From positions 124,001 through 188,000 of the forward strand of contig JBBPBK010000130.1 of the NCBI GenBank assembly GCA_039720395.1: a DNA stretch of 64,000 nt, in the 5' to 3' direction. The translations under genes were made by a program, and so were the position numbers. Within the stretch, counting starts at the first letter, position 1, and every line of letters starts with the position of its first letter. The notes under the pieces were generated by a model that did no database searches, was not told the DNA's origin, and saw only the letters and a list, made by a program, of their open reading frames with translations. Source of the DNA: Liquidambar formosana. Lineage: Eukaryota; Streptophyta; Magnoliopsida; Saxifragales; Altingiaceae. Below, in pieces: positions 46,617 to 58,172 of the stretch.

Positions 46617-46620
<4 letters not shown>
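45575..46620 (+). other. DA2 3' UTR and downstream flank
   Basis: A (CT)n tract follows the duplication near 45580-45600. Polyadenylation is probably within the next few hundred bases but the site was not resolved. At 46380 TACTCCCTCGGTCCCATAAT looks like one end of a Stowaway element, without a visible partner. Confidence 0.4.

Positions 46621-46653
<33 letters not shown>
46620..46653. repeat. (CT)n microsatellite
   Basis: About 17 CT units. Confidence 0.95.
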
Positions 46654-46655
<2 letters not shown>

Positions 46656-48500
46656 CTAAAGGAGCATGCCAAAATTTAGCCATTTTTCCCTTTCTTAAGC
46701 AGGCACACGCTCCATGCTACAAGGCCTGTGGAGTAGTCTGATTTCATTTATTTAAGATTAGTGGCTATGTTCTTATATTCGATAACTGCCTAGTAGCCTA
46801 GCGTGTCTGTTTGATCATATCGCATGTCAATTTTGATTTTATTTAAACACATAAACTGTTATTTTTCTTCCCCACCGGGCACCCTTTTTTTTTTCTTTTA
46901 ATATATATTCTAACAAAACGTTTTGCTGCATAAGTTTTAACTTCTTCGAATTTTTTTATCAAACCTCATTCTTAATAAAATGTCGTGTGATTATTTTTCA
47001 CCCAATTTAATTCAACGGCTACATTGTTGTAATTAACAAGATAAGAATTGATTATTTTTCACTCAATTTAATTCAACTTCTACATTATTGTAATTAACTT
47101 TCGTTATTAATCATAAGTCTATTTCATGCTTATGAATAGATTCAGTGATGAACAGGCCTTATTTATCTCTCCTCGCTTTGAAAGGAGGGGATGGTTATTC
47201 AAATCTTGACTCCCCTTTTGAAAATTTGGTTTACAAGGACCTATCCTATAGAGTAGGGTGTTGGGTTTATATAAGGGGGTCTTTTTTGGCATCTTAATAC
47301 TTGTTTTTTATCTTACACTTATTTTAAACCCTTCAAAGTTTTATGAAATATGGATAAGGTTTTTTATATAAAAACACGTTGTGCTTTTTTCATGCATAAC
47401 AGCATAACTCTTCCTCATTGGTCATCATGCACAAAATTATCTCAACAAGCACCTAATTCAAAATATTAAGTTCCATCATTAGATGGAACCTATAACTTGG
47501 GACAAATAATATGTACCCATTCAAAATTCAAATATCCATCTATTTCTGTTTTGACGTGAAAGTTGGAGACTTGGAGTGGCATGTTGTAGGTCAACAAATT
47601 GACTGGTGTAATATTTCACGTAAATTATAACTCTTTTATATTTAAAAGCTTATTGATTTGTTATGATTGTCGTTCTACATTAATTGTCATGTCAAATTGG
47701 AATGGATTGATAGATCTAAGGCTCAAGCAAAAATATAAATTCTAGCATTCTTTTTATTTAAACTCTTTTTTTTTTTCTTTTTTTTTTTGGAATAATAAAA
47801 CTTTTATGTCAAGTTGACGACACATCACTGTCAATTTATCATCCCGAAGTGAAAGCTCATAGTCATACCGAGTGTTAAATTTTGGGAGAAATATATTATC
47901 ACCCAAAGGAAAAGCAAACAATCAAGCGAAGGAGGTCCCATCATTAAATTTTGCTGTCATGAAAATCTCGAGTGGGACATTTTAATCACTCAAGATATCC
48001 GATGATAATAATTCAAGATCTTGTAGGTAACGATTTAGCATTCATCATGGCCATTGGAGATCACGATCCTCACCGTTCATTTGGGTAAAAATTTAATTTG
48101 ATCCTCAACTTAATAATGGGAGGGCTTGGGCGCTGGAGAGTAGTTGGATATATATATATATATATATAGGCAAAGCCATGAGGGTACATTTAAGCTCACA
48201 TGCCATGTCTCTTGGTTAGTACCATAAGAAAACTCAGCTGCTTCAGTTGGCAACTTGGCATGGACGACTCAGCTTTCCCCCCCACCACCTTACACACCCC
48301 ATGCTTTTCATTCAATGATGATCTAACCCTTAAGGACCACCTCACCAATTTTAAACTTTAAAATTTTGTAATGGTACCCAGGGGAGCCCTTGATAGGTTC
48401 TCTTTGGACCAAAGGGCGGATGTAGAAATTTTTCTCATTGGTAGTTCCTTTCTAAAATTTTTATAATTTTTAATTTTTAATTTTTTGGCTAAAAGTTAGA
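46654..48500. other. Intergenic, no gene seen
   Basis: AT-rich with an imperfect duplication of ATTATTTTTCACYCAATTTA (46990 and 47050) and an (AT)n block near 48150-48168. No coding signal. Confidence 0.4.
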
Positions 48501-48524
48501 TAAGGAAGGGATAAATATAAGATC

Positions 48525-48880
48525 ACACATTGGTTTGACTGAATAAACTGGTGAAGTAACAAAAAATTGACAAGCATGCCATATTTAAAATACCTAAGTG
48601 ACTTTTAGAAATACAGAACATGCTTATATACTACTCTAACACTCTCATTTTCATTTACCTTGAGTGGGACAAGGTCTCAAACAAGATGGGAAAAAGGGGG
48701 AAAGTCATAAAACTATACATTGAAATGACTAAATAGAGGTAATGAAATATGATATAAGATTGACAAGTACACCATTCTTAAAAAACTCATGTGATTTTTA
48801 AAGATACGGAATCTTACTTATATATCATTATTAACACATACCCCCTTGCCCGATGTGGAACAAGGTCCCTCTCAATGGTT
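48525..48880. repeat. Diverged tandem repeat, about 180-bp unit
   Basis: Two adjacent segments share TTGACAAG.A..CCAT, AAAATACCTAAGTGA-type and GGGACAAGGTC or GGAACAAGGTC blocks in the same order. Old duplication; source unknown. Confidence 0.55.
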
Positions 48881-49228
48881 GCACATAACAATAACCTATT
48901 CACAAATTATACCTTAACATTTTATAATCTACCAAAGTGGTGTACATTAGTAAATTTAATCAAAATTTAACCAAAATTAATTAAAATTAAACCTTTTTTC
49001 TCAACGGGGGCTAAAACACTTTAGCAAATTTAAATAAAATTACTTATCCAAATTTCAAAAAAAAAAAAATTTGTGATTGCACGTACGCATAGATGCAACT
49101 TAGTGCATCCCGCCCTGATCATTATTGGACCCTGAGAATTCTCATCCCAACCCGAGAACCCACCTAAACCATCAAACCATCCTAGTTCGATCCCTCTAAC
49201 CCAACATGTTAGGGTTTGATGTTGGACA

Positions 49229-49235
<7 letters not shown>

Positions 49236-49306
<71 letters not shown>
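49236..49306. repeat. (AT)n microsatellite, about 70 bp
   Basis: Uninterrupted AT dinucleotides. Confidence 0.95.
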
Positions 49307-49309
<3 letters not shown>

Positions 49310-50240
49310 AGGTATCCATATTTTTGGTCTCACTAAGTCTTATAGTCCACTCGACCAATCTCCATCCGTAAACGACTTAGGATAAACTCGAGTGATGATT
49401 GGCTCCAAAATTAAGTAAGAGATGGAATTAAGATCTTCTATTTTTTGAGATGTAAATTCTAAAATCTAAATCTATTGATAGCTTTATATTTCTTTTTCAT
49501 TCTTACAGTTACGATCTTTAACATATTTCGAGTGTTATTAAACCAGTCAATGGAACACTTATTCAGATTAAATGGTTTTAGATCCGACTATATTGGATTG
49601 GACCCATCCCCAGCTAGAGCTCTCTAATTTATTTTTTATTTATATTTCTTTGTCCTTCTCTTGACCTCGTAGCTTGCTAGACTAAGATCAAAATAGTATA
49701 TTTTGGGTGAAGAACATTCAAAGTGGTCCTCTATGCCACGTGAATGCAGAAAGGTTTGGGTCCAATAGATAGTATATTTAGAGGTTTAAATAACATTTCT
49801 CTTGTGGGATAATTGCAAGTTACCATTGTTAATTAAATTGTTTGGTTGGTCCGAAACCAACCATGATTGATTCCGGTCGAATGTGGGAAATTAAAGGATA
49901 AGATTAAATGATTTATAACCATTTGATCTATTGCATTATTGGGATCAAAGACAAAGAGTCAACACCTCGGGTCATCTAACCCATATTAATTATTTCGGAA
50001 TTTAGACTATTGTTTCAAAATTTGGAAAAAAAAACCGGCCCATTTGGAATATTGCCTCATTGAATTGAGCACCCCGAGTCAATTTAATTTGATTTTAAAA
50101 GATGATTTAAGTATGAAATTATATTGCACTAAGTGTAAAAAAATTTATATTTACACCCATCAATATCTTTTTATTTGATTCATATTTTTGCCAACTAAGT
50201 CCACTTTTATATTACATATTCCTTTTACAACATCGTATAT
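49310..50240. other. Intergenic, no gene seen
   Basis: AT-rich, no coding or element signal recognised. Confidence 0.4.
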
Positions 50241-50251
50241 AGTAAATTTTA

Positions 50252-51583
50252 AGGGGATTTGGCCATTAGTCCAAGATATAAGACTTATTTGGTAATTAGT
50301 CAAACAACTCTTTTTTTTAACTCAAGTAGTCCATCTGGCACTTATCTGACAAAAATACCCCCATAAAGCCATTTTTATCCAAGCCTACCCGTGAACTCTA
50401 TCTCTTCATTGAGCTCAGACCACTTTCGTAACTATTCAACCTCTGACAACTACCTTTTCCATCTCAGGCGACCCTATCCGACGGGATTTGGGTACTATCT
50501 TAGTTCAACCAAATTTCCTAAAGACCATCAACTTCTTCATCCTTCCACTTCAATCCTTCAGTTTGAGGGTTGGCTTATGCTTCACGCAGATAGAGAGGTT
50601 GTATACCTACAGTTGGCCACATGGGGGTATTTGATCATGCCTCAAAATTCAAAATAGCTCAAACAAAAGCCATGGAGGTTTTAGTGCGTTTCGAACTTTT
50701 CAGGCAAAGCCATGGGGGTTTGATACTCATCTTGGATGTTGTGGGAGAAAAGGGAAGATATTGATGGTTGAGAGAGGTGCGGCCTATTAATTCCCTTCGT
50801 TTTATAATATATATATATATATTATAAGAAAAAAAATGCACTTTATAGCCCTTTCTTGGCACATCATGTGGGGTAATTGTACTTTTCTTTTCTTTTTTTT
50901 TTTTTTTTCTCTTTTGCTAAGGAAGGTGTACCTATTAATTAATCATAATATATATAAAAAGCCATTCAACTATGGTAAGTTAGAGGAGAATAAAAGGAGC
51001 AGAAGTCATTTTTCAAAACGTTTTTATTTTGAATATGTAATTTCATCTTTACAAGAAACTAACCAGGTCCTTGTCGCACACCTGCATACCTAATTTTCGA
51101 AGTAGTAAAATTCGCAGTGAAATTTATTCGTAAAGTAGTAAAATTTTACTATTTCATTATAAATTTTACTACTTCGTAAAGTAGTAAAATTTTATAGTTT
51201 TATGAAGTATTACATTAGACTGTGTCAAGTAGTAAAATTTTATGATTTTAATTTTTTTAATAATTACCTAATCAATATGGATCTTTTTTTGAAAATATCG
51301 ACGAGTAGATTCCAAAAATATAATTTTTGTAAATAGATATTTATTGTAAGTTATAAGCTTTTAAAAATTATAATACTAAAAGGCTAAGTTAGTTACATAG
51401 GGTGCCCTTAATAACAAAAAAGGGAGTGCCCTTAGTAATAATAAGGGTAAACCAGGCATTTTCAAAAAATGTGTGACTAATTGATAAATAAGTTTAGTCT
51501 CCTTGATTAATTGACTTAGAAAAACTCTTACTTGATTAATTGCCAATATTTTACCAAAAAGTGGACTAATCGCCAATTTCCCC
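50252..51583. mobile_element. Mutator-like non-autonomous element, 1332 bp
   Basis: Terminal inverted repeats: left GGGGATTTGGCCATTAGTCC and right GGACTAATCGCCAATTTCCCC in inverse orientation, with weaker similarity continuing inward. The perfect 9-bp direct repeat TAAATTTTA flanks it (50243-50251 and 51584-51592), the Mutator-superfamily hallmark. No MURA-type transposase. An 88-codon frame inside (50391-50657) has no family match I can recognise, though captured sequence is possible. Confidence 0.82.
51100..51250. repeat. GTAGTAAAATTT palindrome cluster
   Basis: Inside the Mutator-like element, GTAGTAAAATTTTA and its inverse TAAAATTTTACTAC recur at least five times in about 150 bp, with CTTCGTAAAG between two of them. 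Confidence 0.8.
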
Positions 51584-51599
51584 TAAATTTTACAATGAT

Positions 51600-52980
51600 T
51601 GGATATAAGTAAGTGTCTCGTTTATAATTTCATATATGTTTGTTTTAAATTGGGGCATTTAACCGAAGGTCTATATTACCAAACTTTTATAGGTTGAAGT
51701 CCCACTTAAAAAAGTAATAAAGCCTCAAGTCCAACAAGAGATGACAAAACCAAAATGACCCCGATTCCTCAATGAAATAAGATCCCGTTTAAAATGAAGG
51801 ATATTAACTCTCCAGTAAATTCGGAGATTTCGCCTGCACAAAATATGAAAAAATCACAAAACAGTAAATGCGCAAATTAATTACCAACAAAAAGGGGAGT
51901 TTGTCGCCACAAAGGTTGAGGTTTCTCTTCAGCGAGAAGGTGTACCGCTGTTGATCGTCGGCAATCAACAAAACTGAAGGATCATTGTTTTGGGGGAGTG
52001 GCTTATTCATAGGCAAAATGGCAAAAAAACATGAGTTCATCATGGTTAACTATATTTATATGGGTTCATTTGTTGTTCTGAATAGAAAGATTTCATCTGT
52101 ATTGGTTTATACTACCAATTTTTAGTGTAACTGTTTTAGGGTTTGTTTTGGATGAAAAGATTTAATCTTTTTAGGGTTTGTTATTGATGGCGAACAGATT
52201 CAAAATCTTGGTTTTTCAAGGTTTTGTTGGTTTAAAGTTTACATGATTGAAGATGTGGAAGTTTATGGATTGGATGAGTTTTCAATTGGGTGGTTTTAGA
52301 CATTGGATTTGTTGAAAAAATTTTCCCTTTTTTACCAGCTGTGTCCTGATGTAACTATTTTGTTTAAATAGTTTGTGATTGTGGTGGGTTGTGATTGTGA
52401 TTTTAGATTTAAATTTCAACATTTCGAAGTAACTGTTGTCTCTAGAAGGAAAAAAATTCATATTCTAGATCATTCAAAATGTGGGGCTTTTATGGATTAG
52501 ACAAACTGATGATGTGTCATTTTTGGACATTGATTCTAGTGGAAAAAATTCCTTTATTTGTTCATTGTGCTTTAATCTCTGTTTCTTATGTAATTATTTT
52601 GTCTGTTACACAAAAATAGTTATATAAGGAAACACTGGAAAAGGGAGAATGCTAGTGTAAAGAGTAGCATAGTGGTGGTTTAATGTCACGTCTAAAGAGT
52701 GACTCCAATTAAACCAGAATTTAAATTTGAAACTTTACAATTTTTGCTGAAGGTGAAGATCATTGGAATCTCCATAATTGTCACTAAAATCGTGGAGATT
52801 AACGCATAGAGAAACTTCTCCCAAATAAAATGTACACGACTTTAGAGAATAAGTTCCGATTGTTAAGAGCAAGGACATAATTATATAGTCTTATACAGTT
52901 GGAAACATTGCCCAAATGGCAACGTTTGGGAAAAAGTTGAACTTGAGGCTAAACAAAAAACATGTAGAGACATAGTGCTT
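51600..52980. other. Intergenic, no gene seen
   Basis: AT-rich. A 79-codon minus-strand frame (51804-52043) lacks family features. Nothing else stands out. Confidence 0.35.
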
Positions 52981-52991
52981 TACTAAATGAG

Positions 52992-53161
52992 GAGAAAAAC
53001 TTCAATGTAACTGTGATCGGGTCATGTGGTATCACAAGCCAATAGGGGGCTTGCAAAGTGGGATTGTCAGTGTATTTTTGGCCCCACAATCTCACTTTGC
53101 AAGCTCCCTATTGGCTTGTGATACCACCTGGCCCTATCACAGTTACATGGAAGTGTTTCTC
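52992..53161. mobile_element. Mutator-like MITE with near-full-length inverted repeats
   Basis: A 170-bp near-palindrome: arms of about 76 bp pair with few mismatches around an 18-nt loop. Ends are GAGAAAAACTTC and GAAGTGTTTCTC. The 9-bp direct repeat CTAAATGAG flanks it exactly (52983-52991 and 53162-53170), pointing to Mutator-type insertion. A transcript would fold into a long hairpin. Confidence 0.85.
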
Positions 53162-53652
53162 CTAAATGAGGTATTTGGACTTCTTCCTAATTTTCCCTTT
53201 TAAATTTTATAATTAATATTATAACACTTTATGGGTGGAATGGTTTCTAATTTTTAATTAATTTAATATTTGATGAGTATATATGTAAGGTAGGAAGTAT
53301 CATATAATCTAACAGTGAACTTGAAAATGTAAACCCTACAAAAAGATATTAAGGAGTGGAGGGCATGGCCGCTATCACCCCCAAAATCTACCCCCGTATT
53401 ATGGTAGCACATAAATAATTAAGGGTTCTTATTAACATGCATCCTTAGGACATTATTATTATTATAAGGAACATAATTGGTGACAAACATGAGATAGTGT
53501 GTGTTGCATCACACCACATAATAAACTTAAAGAAAATAAATTCCAAATGAATATTTTCAAATGTTCGCATTTTGGCATTTGTTGGGTATGTGATTAAATG
53601 AACCATCACATCCTGTCGGTTGGAAGAGGATTGTGTTCATTGGGATAGAGTC

Positions 53653-53716
53653 AAAGGTCAGATCATGCTTGAACCAAAAAAAAAAAAAAAAAAAAAAAAA
53701 AAAGGTCAGATCATGC
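53653..53716 (+). mobile_element. Extremely 5'-truncated poly-A retro-insertion with 16-bp duplication
   Basis: AAAGGTCAGATCATGC occurs at 53653-53668 and again at 53701-53716. Between the copies is only TTGAACC plus about 25 A. This is the structure left by target-primed reverse transcription that stopped after a few bases. Confidence 0.85.
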
Positions 53717-53719
53717 ATT

Positions 53720-55060
53720 GGTAACTTTTTGGTATCTATGATTAATTAATTACATCCAATTACAACCCATTTAATGATTCATAATTTTTTGGTTCAATTA
53801 ACGTTTAACTTCTCCACCACCCAACTTCCTTCTCACATGTGATAAATAATCTAACAAAAAATCTACAAAGATTTTAATGATTGTTCTTAAAACTTTCTTA
53901 AAGTTTTCGGTTCAATCATTTTTGAAATCCTATATATTAAAAGGCACATGCTTGTCTTTAATTTTTTTTTTTCCTTTTTTTAAAAAGATGGGGGTGGAGG
54001 TGAGGTGAAGGGAAGAAAGTGAATTTAGAAAAAGAAAAATATGTTTTATAAGACAGACACGTACTCTTAATGTATGTCATTAAAAACAAATCAATAAGAC
54101 TCATAACTAAATTAATGCAGATCTTTCACTTAGATACATGTGTTAAAGTGGAGTCTATGTGGGTGTGCTTACACTAATTTCAAATTAGCCATGGCAACCA
54201 AAATTGTTTGCCAAAATAAGGTCTTGACAGTCTCTCAATATTTTAGCTTTCAAGCATCTCAGCTTTTCTATTTAAAAAATAAAAAATAAAAAATAAAAAA
54301 TAAAATAAAATCTTAGCTTTTTTTATTGGATTTGAGAATTGCTTATGAATAATTTTGTCCTTAGTTTGGATTCTTATGTGAATCATCACAAAAAATTTAG
54401 CCCCTGAAGTTTTCCACATCATAAAAATATGTTAAAATGGAGCCATAAGAGAGCTCTTATTTTAACCCTCCAGTCCTGTGAAAGTGGTTTACACTTTACA
54501 TTCAATATATGCATTCTTTAATTTCAAGGGGTGTTTGGCACTTTAATTAAATTTCTCCAACTTCATAATATTATCTTAATATAGATTATTGGCTTATTAA
54601 CAGTATGACTATTCATTTGGTGTTTAAAATTTCATCTTAGTACTTGGAACTATTTACTCCCTACTTTTAAAATCAAACCTATCAAAAACAAGAAACATCA
54701 TAGAAATACGTATAGATTCGCAAATTTATATTTTGTCTTCATTGCAGGGGGGGGTTTAATGAGTCAATAGCTTTGTGATTAGGACAGTGGACAGAATCCG
54801 AACCCACGCCCCTTCCAAGGACCTTTCCCCTTTTTAATTATTTTATCTTTTGTTGGGTTAAATGCATGCACTGCTATCCAAACACGAGAGGAAAGTGTGT
54901 TTGAAATTATAATTTTCTTCTTTTAAAAAAACAAAAAAATTTTGAAAACAGACAAAAAAACAAAAAAAAAGACCAGAGTTGAAAGAACAAGATACAGGTT
55001 GGATTTTCAAGATAACATCATTCGTACGTGTCTTCTAAAATTACCCTTTTGTCCTCTTCC
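53720..55060. other. Intergenic and distal ICR promoter
   Basis: AT-rich, with an (AAAATA)n tract at 54274-54308. No gene seen. Confidence 0.4.
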
Positions 55061-55079
55061 CCCCACTCCTTCTCAGATT

Positions 55080-55418
55080 CTCGTCACTCACTCACTGTCA
55101 CGCTCCCCAGGCTTTAATTCAAACTTCAAACCTCTCTCTCTCTCTCTCTCTCTCTGTGGACTTGTTTCTCTCTCTCTAGCTTTGTGCCTTTGTGGTGGTA
55201 TTTTACCGCCTAGTCCTCTGTTTCAAAAAGAGGTGTCAATTTATAAGTAGCACCCTACTCTCTTCATTCCAAACCTTTTTTTTTTTCGACTTCCCAGCTT
55301 GTGGGTCTTCTTCTGTCTTATCTCATGGAGTTGGGTTGTTGAAGATGGAGCTTTTCTCCCTCAGATCTCAGATGAAAATCTAGTTTGGCTTATTATACTG
55401 CATTACAATATTTCACGG
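55080..55418 (+). other. Probable first 5' UTR exon of the ICR gene
   Basis: CT-rich leader-like DNA with (CT)n at 55132-55155, ending at a strong donor ACGG|GTAAGATCC (55419). The next non-coding exon begins at 58096 after TTTTGCAG, giving a leader intron of 2.7 kb. Inferred from splice signals only; transcript data would settle it. Confidence 0.45.
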
Positions 55419-58095
55419 GTAAGATCCATTTTTTTTCTTTGCTCTTTTGGTTCTTTTGAGACTCTCCTGTTAGCTTTAATGTTTTCTTCTTCGATCATAT
55501 CTTTTGCATGAGTCTTTCATGGGCATGGCAAGGTAAGCGTTCATGTTTCATAACTGTATATCCCCGTTTTCTCCTTTCTCTGTTTGGTTGATGAGAAAGA
55601 GTAGGGTAAAGAAAATAAAAAGATGGTTTTTTTTTTTTTTTTTAACATATAACTATTTCAACTTCAATGGGTTGTAAGATTAATCTGCCTATTCCATGTT
55701 TTCTCGTATTTTCCTCCGTTTTCTCAGCAACCAAACGGAGCATGATTCTAGTAACCAATTGTTACAGATCTGAACCCCTTTTGAGTTTCTAGTGTCCCAA
55801 GTGCTATATATGTATCTGTTGATCTTACAGTTACTCTACCATCAGATCTTGCTGTCTTACAATCTTGACCGTTGATTGATCTGAAGAATTCATTATATTT
55901 TTAATCAGAGAGGAGAATATGAATGAATGTCTGTCTTTGCTACTAAAAGCTTCTCTGCTGAACTCTGAAAAGTGGACATTTTCCACATCTGCAACATGTA
56001 ATTTGTGGATACACTACTACGCGCGTGGTGGCGCGTTGTATATCATCCTAATCCTTGGAAAATGTTAGCTTGGATTCAAGTGGAATGACACAACTACCCC
56101 TGTTGAACTTGAATTACTAGGCAGAATGGTTTGGGGAAATGGTGTTGGCCAGTGGGAGACCTCGCTCATCTTTTGAGGACATGGGTGGTGGTAAAAAACC
56201 GAAGGGCTTAAAATGTGCTTTTACACTTTTCCATAAAGCAAGTGTACCCAGTAAGCTTTGAAAAAAAAAAATCTAAGTTGAGTTTGGTCGTAGATTACTA
56301 GATTGTTTCAGGATTATCTTTATAAATTAACTAGTTTAAAGGTGAATTTAAGTTTAACTCGTTTTTTTTTTCTTACATTGGTTGAGTTCGAAAGGGTCTT
56401 TATTAAATTAATCTTAAATAATTTAATTATTTAGAGTAATAATGAGCTTATCAAGTGAAGTAGATAAATTATCAGTTTAGAAATAAGTTAGAACTTGGCT
56501 TGTTTATATTACGACCTCTCATCGAGATGATTTTGACTTAAACTTGAGTAGCTTGATTTATCTTTTAGCCCTTTACACATGAGTGATGCAAAATGTGTTT
56601 AGGGCTTGGAAAAGTGATAACATGCTCCAAGCTACTTAAAAAACAACCCAAAACCAAAAAAAGAAATAAGTTGGATAGTTAAATTATCTATCCAACAATA
56701 TGATCTGGACTGTTTCAACAATATGAGTTGAGTATGTTGAACCAATGCTGGTGTATCTTATCACTATTGTTTATATATTAGGAAAAAATGATAAGTTGGG
56801 TCATGTATGAAAATATTTGGATTGATTATATTACAAAAATAAGAGATGTTTTTATTTTTTAATTGTAGTATATATTACAAAAATCAAGGTGAAAGGTATA
56901 ACTTTACCTTCCATTATTGAAGAAGCTGGTAATTTAATTCCACCTGCATGGCCAAGAGAGCAGCTGGATTATGTCACCTCCATGGTAGTGAGTTGCAGGC
57001 GCCTCAAATGGGCATTTGGTGGGCACAATGGGGCCATTTGAAAGCAAAAGTGTCATCTCTATGATTGCGGTTTGCATAAATGCACCAGAGTCACTAGCAC
57101 CACATAAACTTTAAAGCACTCTGGGAGTACATTTTCAAGTGGTGGTTGGAATAATTTTCGTTTCTTTTACTCTTGGTGGGTTGTTTGATGTGTAATTTTG
57201 CATTTCCCATTTTTCCCTTTATGGGCCAATTGATGTCAGAAGCGGAAGCAGGCCAAGCTTGGTACTATTTCCAATTTTCCATGCATCTAGACACTACATA
57301 TGTGTGTTCTGATACAGACTCTGGATTCTGCTGGTTTTGTATTTAGGTGGAAAATATAAAGATATACTTTTACACCACATGTCATGGTCTGGACATAGGA
57401 CCCCAGTTGTTCAAGTTTGTCCAACCTTTTGTGTCTAGGGTGGGGATACAAATTGCTCCGCAAATGTCCGGCGCAATCTCTATCTATTTCTCCAAGCTAG
57501 ACTGTCCCATAGCGTGGCTAACTTTAGTTAAAATTTGTCACTCTCTCTGCTTCTTTTTGCTAAGAAGTGTGGTGGTGATCAAAATGTGCCTAAGCACATA
57601 GTGAATTTACTATGGATTGGCTCAAAACACGGATTAGCTTTTTGGAACTTTCTCAATTTTAATAGTGAAGGGTTTTTTTTACTAAAGCAAGATAAGAAAT
57701 ATGAAAATGCTATTAACTAACCTATTTCGCTTTCTAGTGAAATGACAAAATGCATTCCTTTGTACTGTGTTCAGACTCTTCTATCTTGAAAGTGCAGTGA
57801 AAAATCAGTTGGGGTCTAAGTTCCCCATACGCATGTTATGAAATAATGCTATTAGGGAGCAATTTGCTACAGATTAACAGATGTTATGAAAAAATCGATA
57901 ATGTCTACTTTTCTACTATCTGTTGGGGTCTAATTTCCAGGAACATAGTGCTGTGGAGCACCAAAATTTCTAGCAAAGTATGTTTATTGATGTTTTTCTT
58001 TTCTTTTTTCTCTCAACTGTATTATTATTTCGATCCTACATTCACCTTTTTTTTTACTGTATTTATCTTTTCCTTTGACACCTTAAGTTTTGCAG
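55419..58095 (+). other. Probable ICR leader intron
   Basis: AT-rich with T-rich runs. Short frames (57347-57601, 57846-58118) have no family features. Nothing else recognised. Confidence 0.4.
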
Positions 58096-58172
58096 ATTTC
58101 AATCTTCTAAGGAAATAGCCCCTCTTATTGCTCTTCTTCAATCAATTATCCCCCACTCCCAAAGTGGTTCAA

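Noticed and set aside
54942..55250. 102-codon plus-strand frame before the ICR leader
   Set aside because: Lys/Thr-rich start from A-runs and Ser/Leu repeats from the (CT)n tract; more likely promoter and leader DNA.
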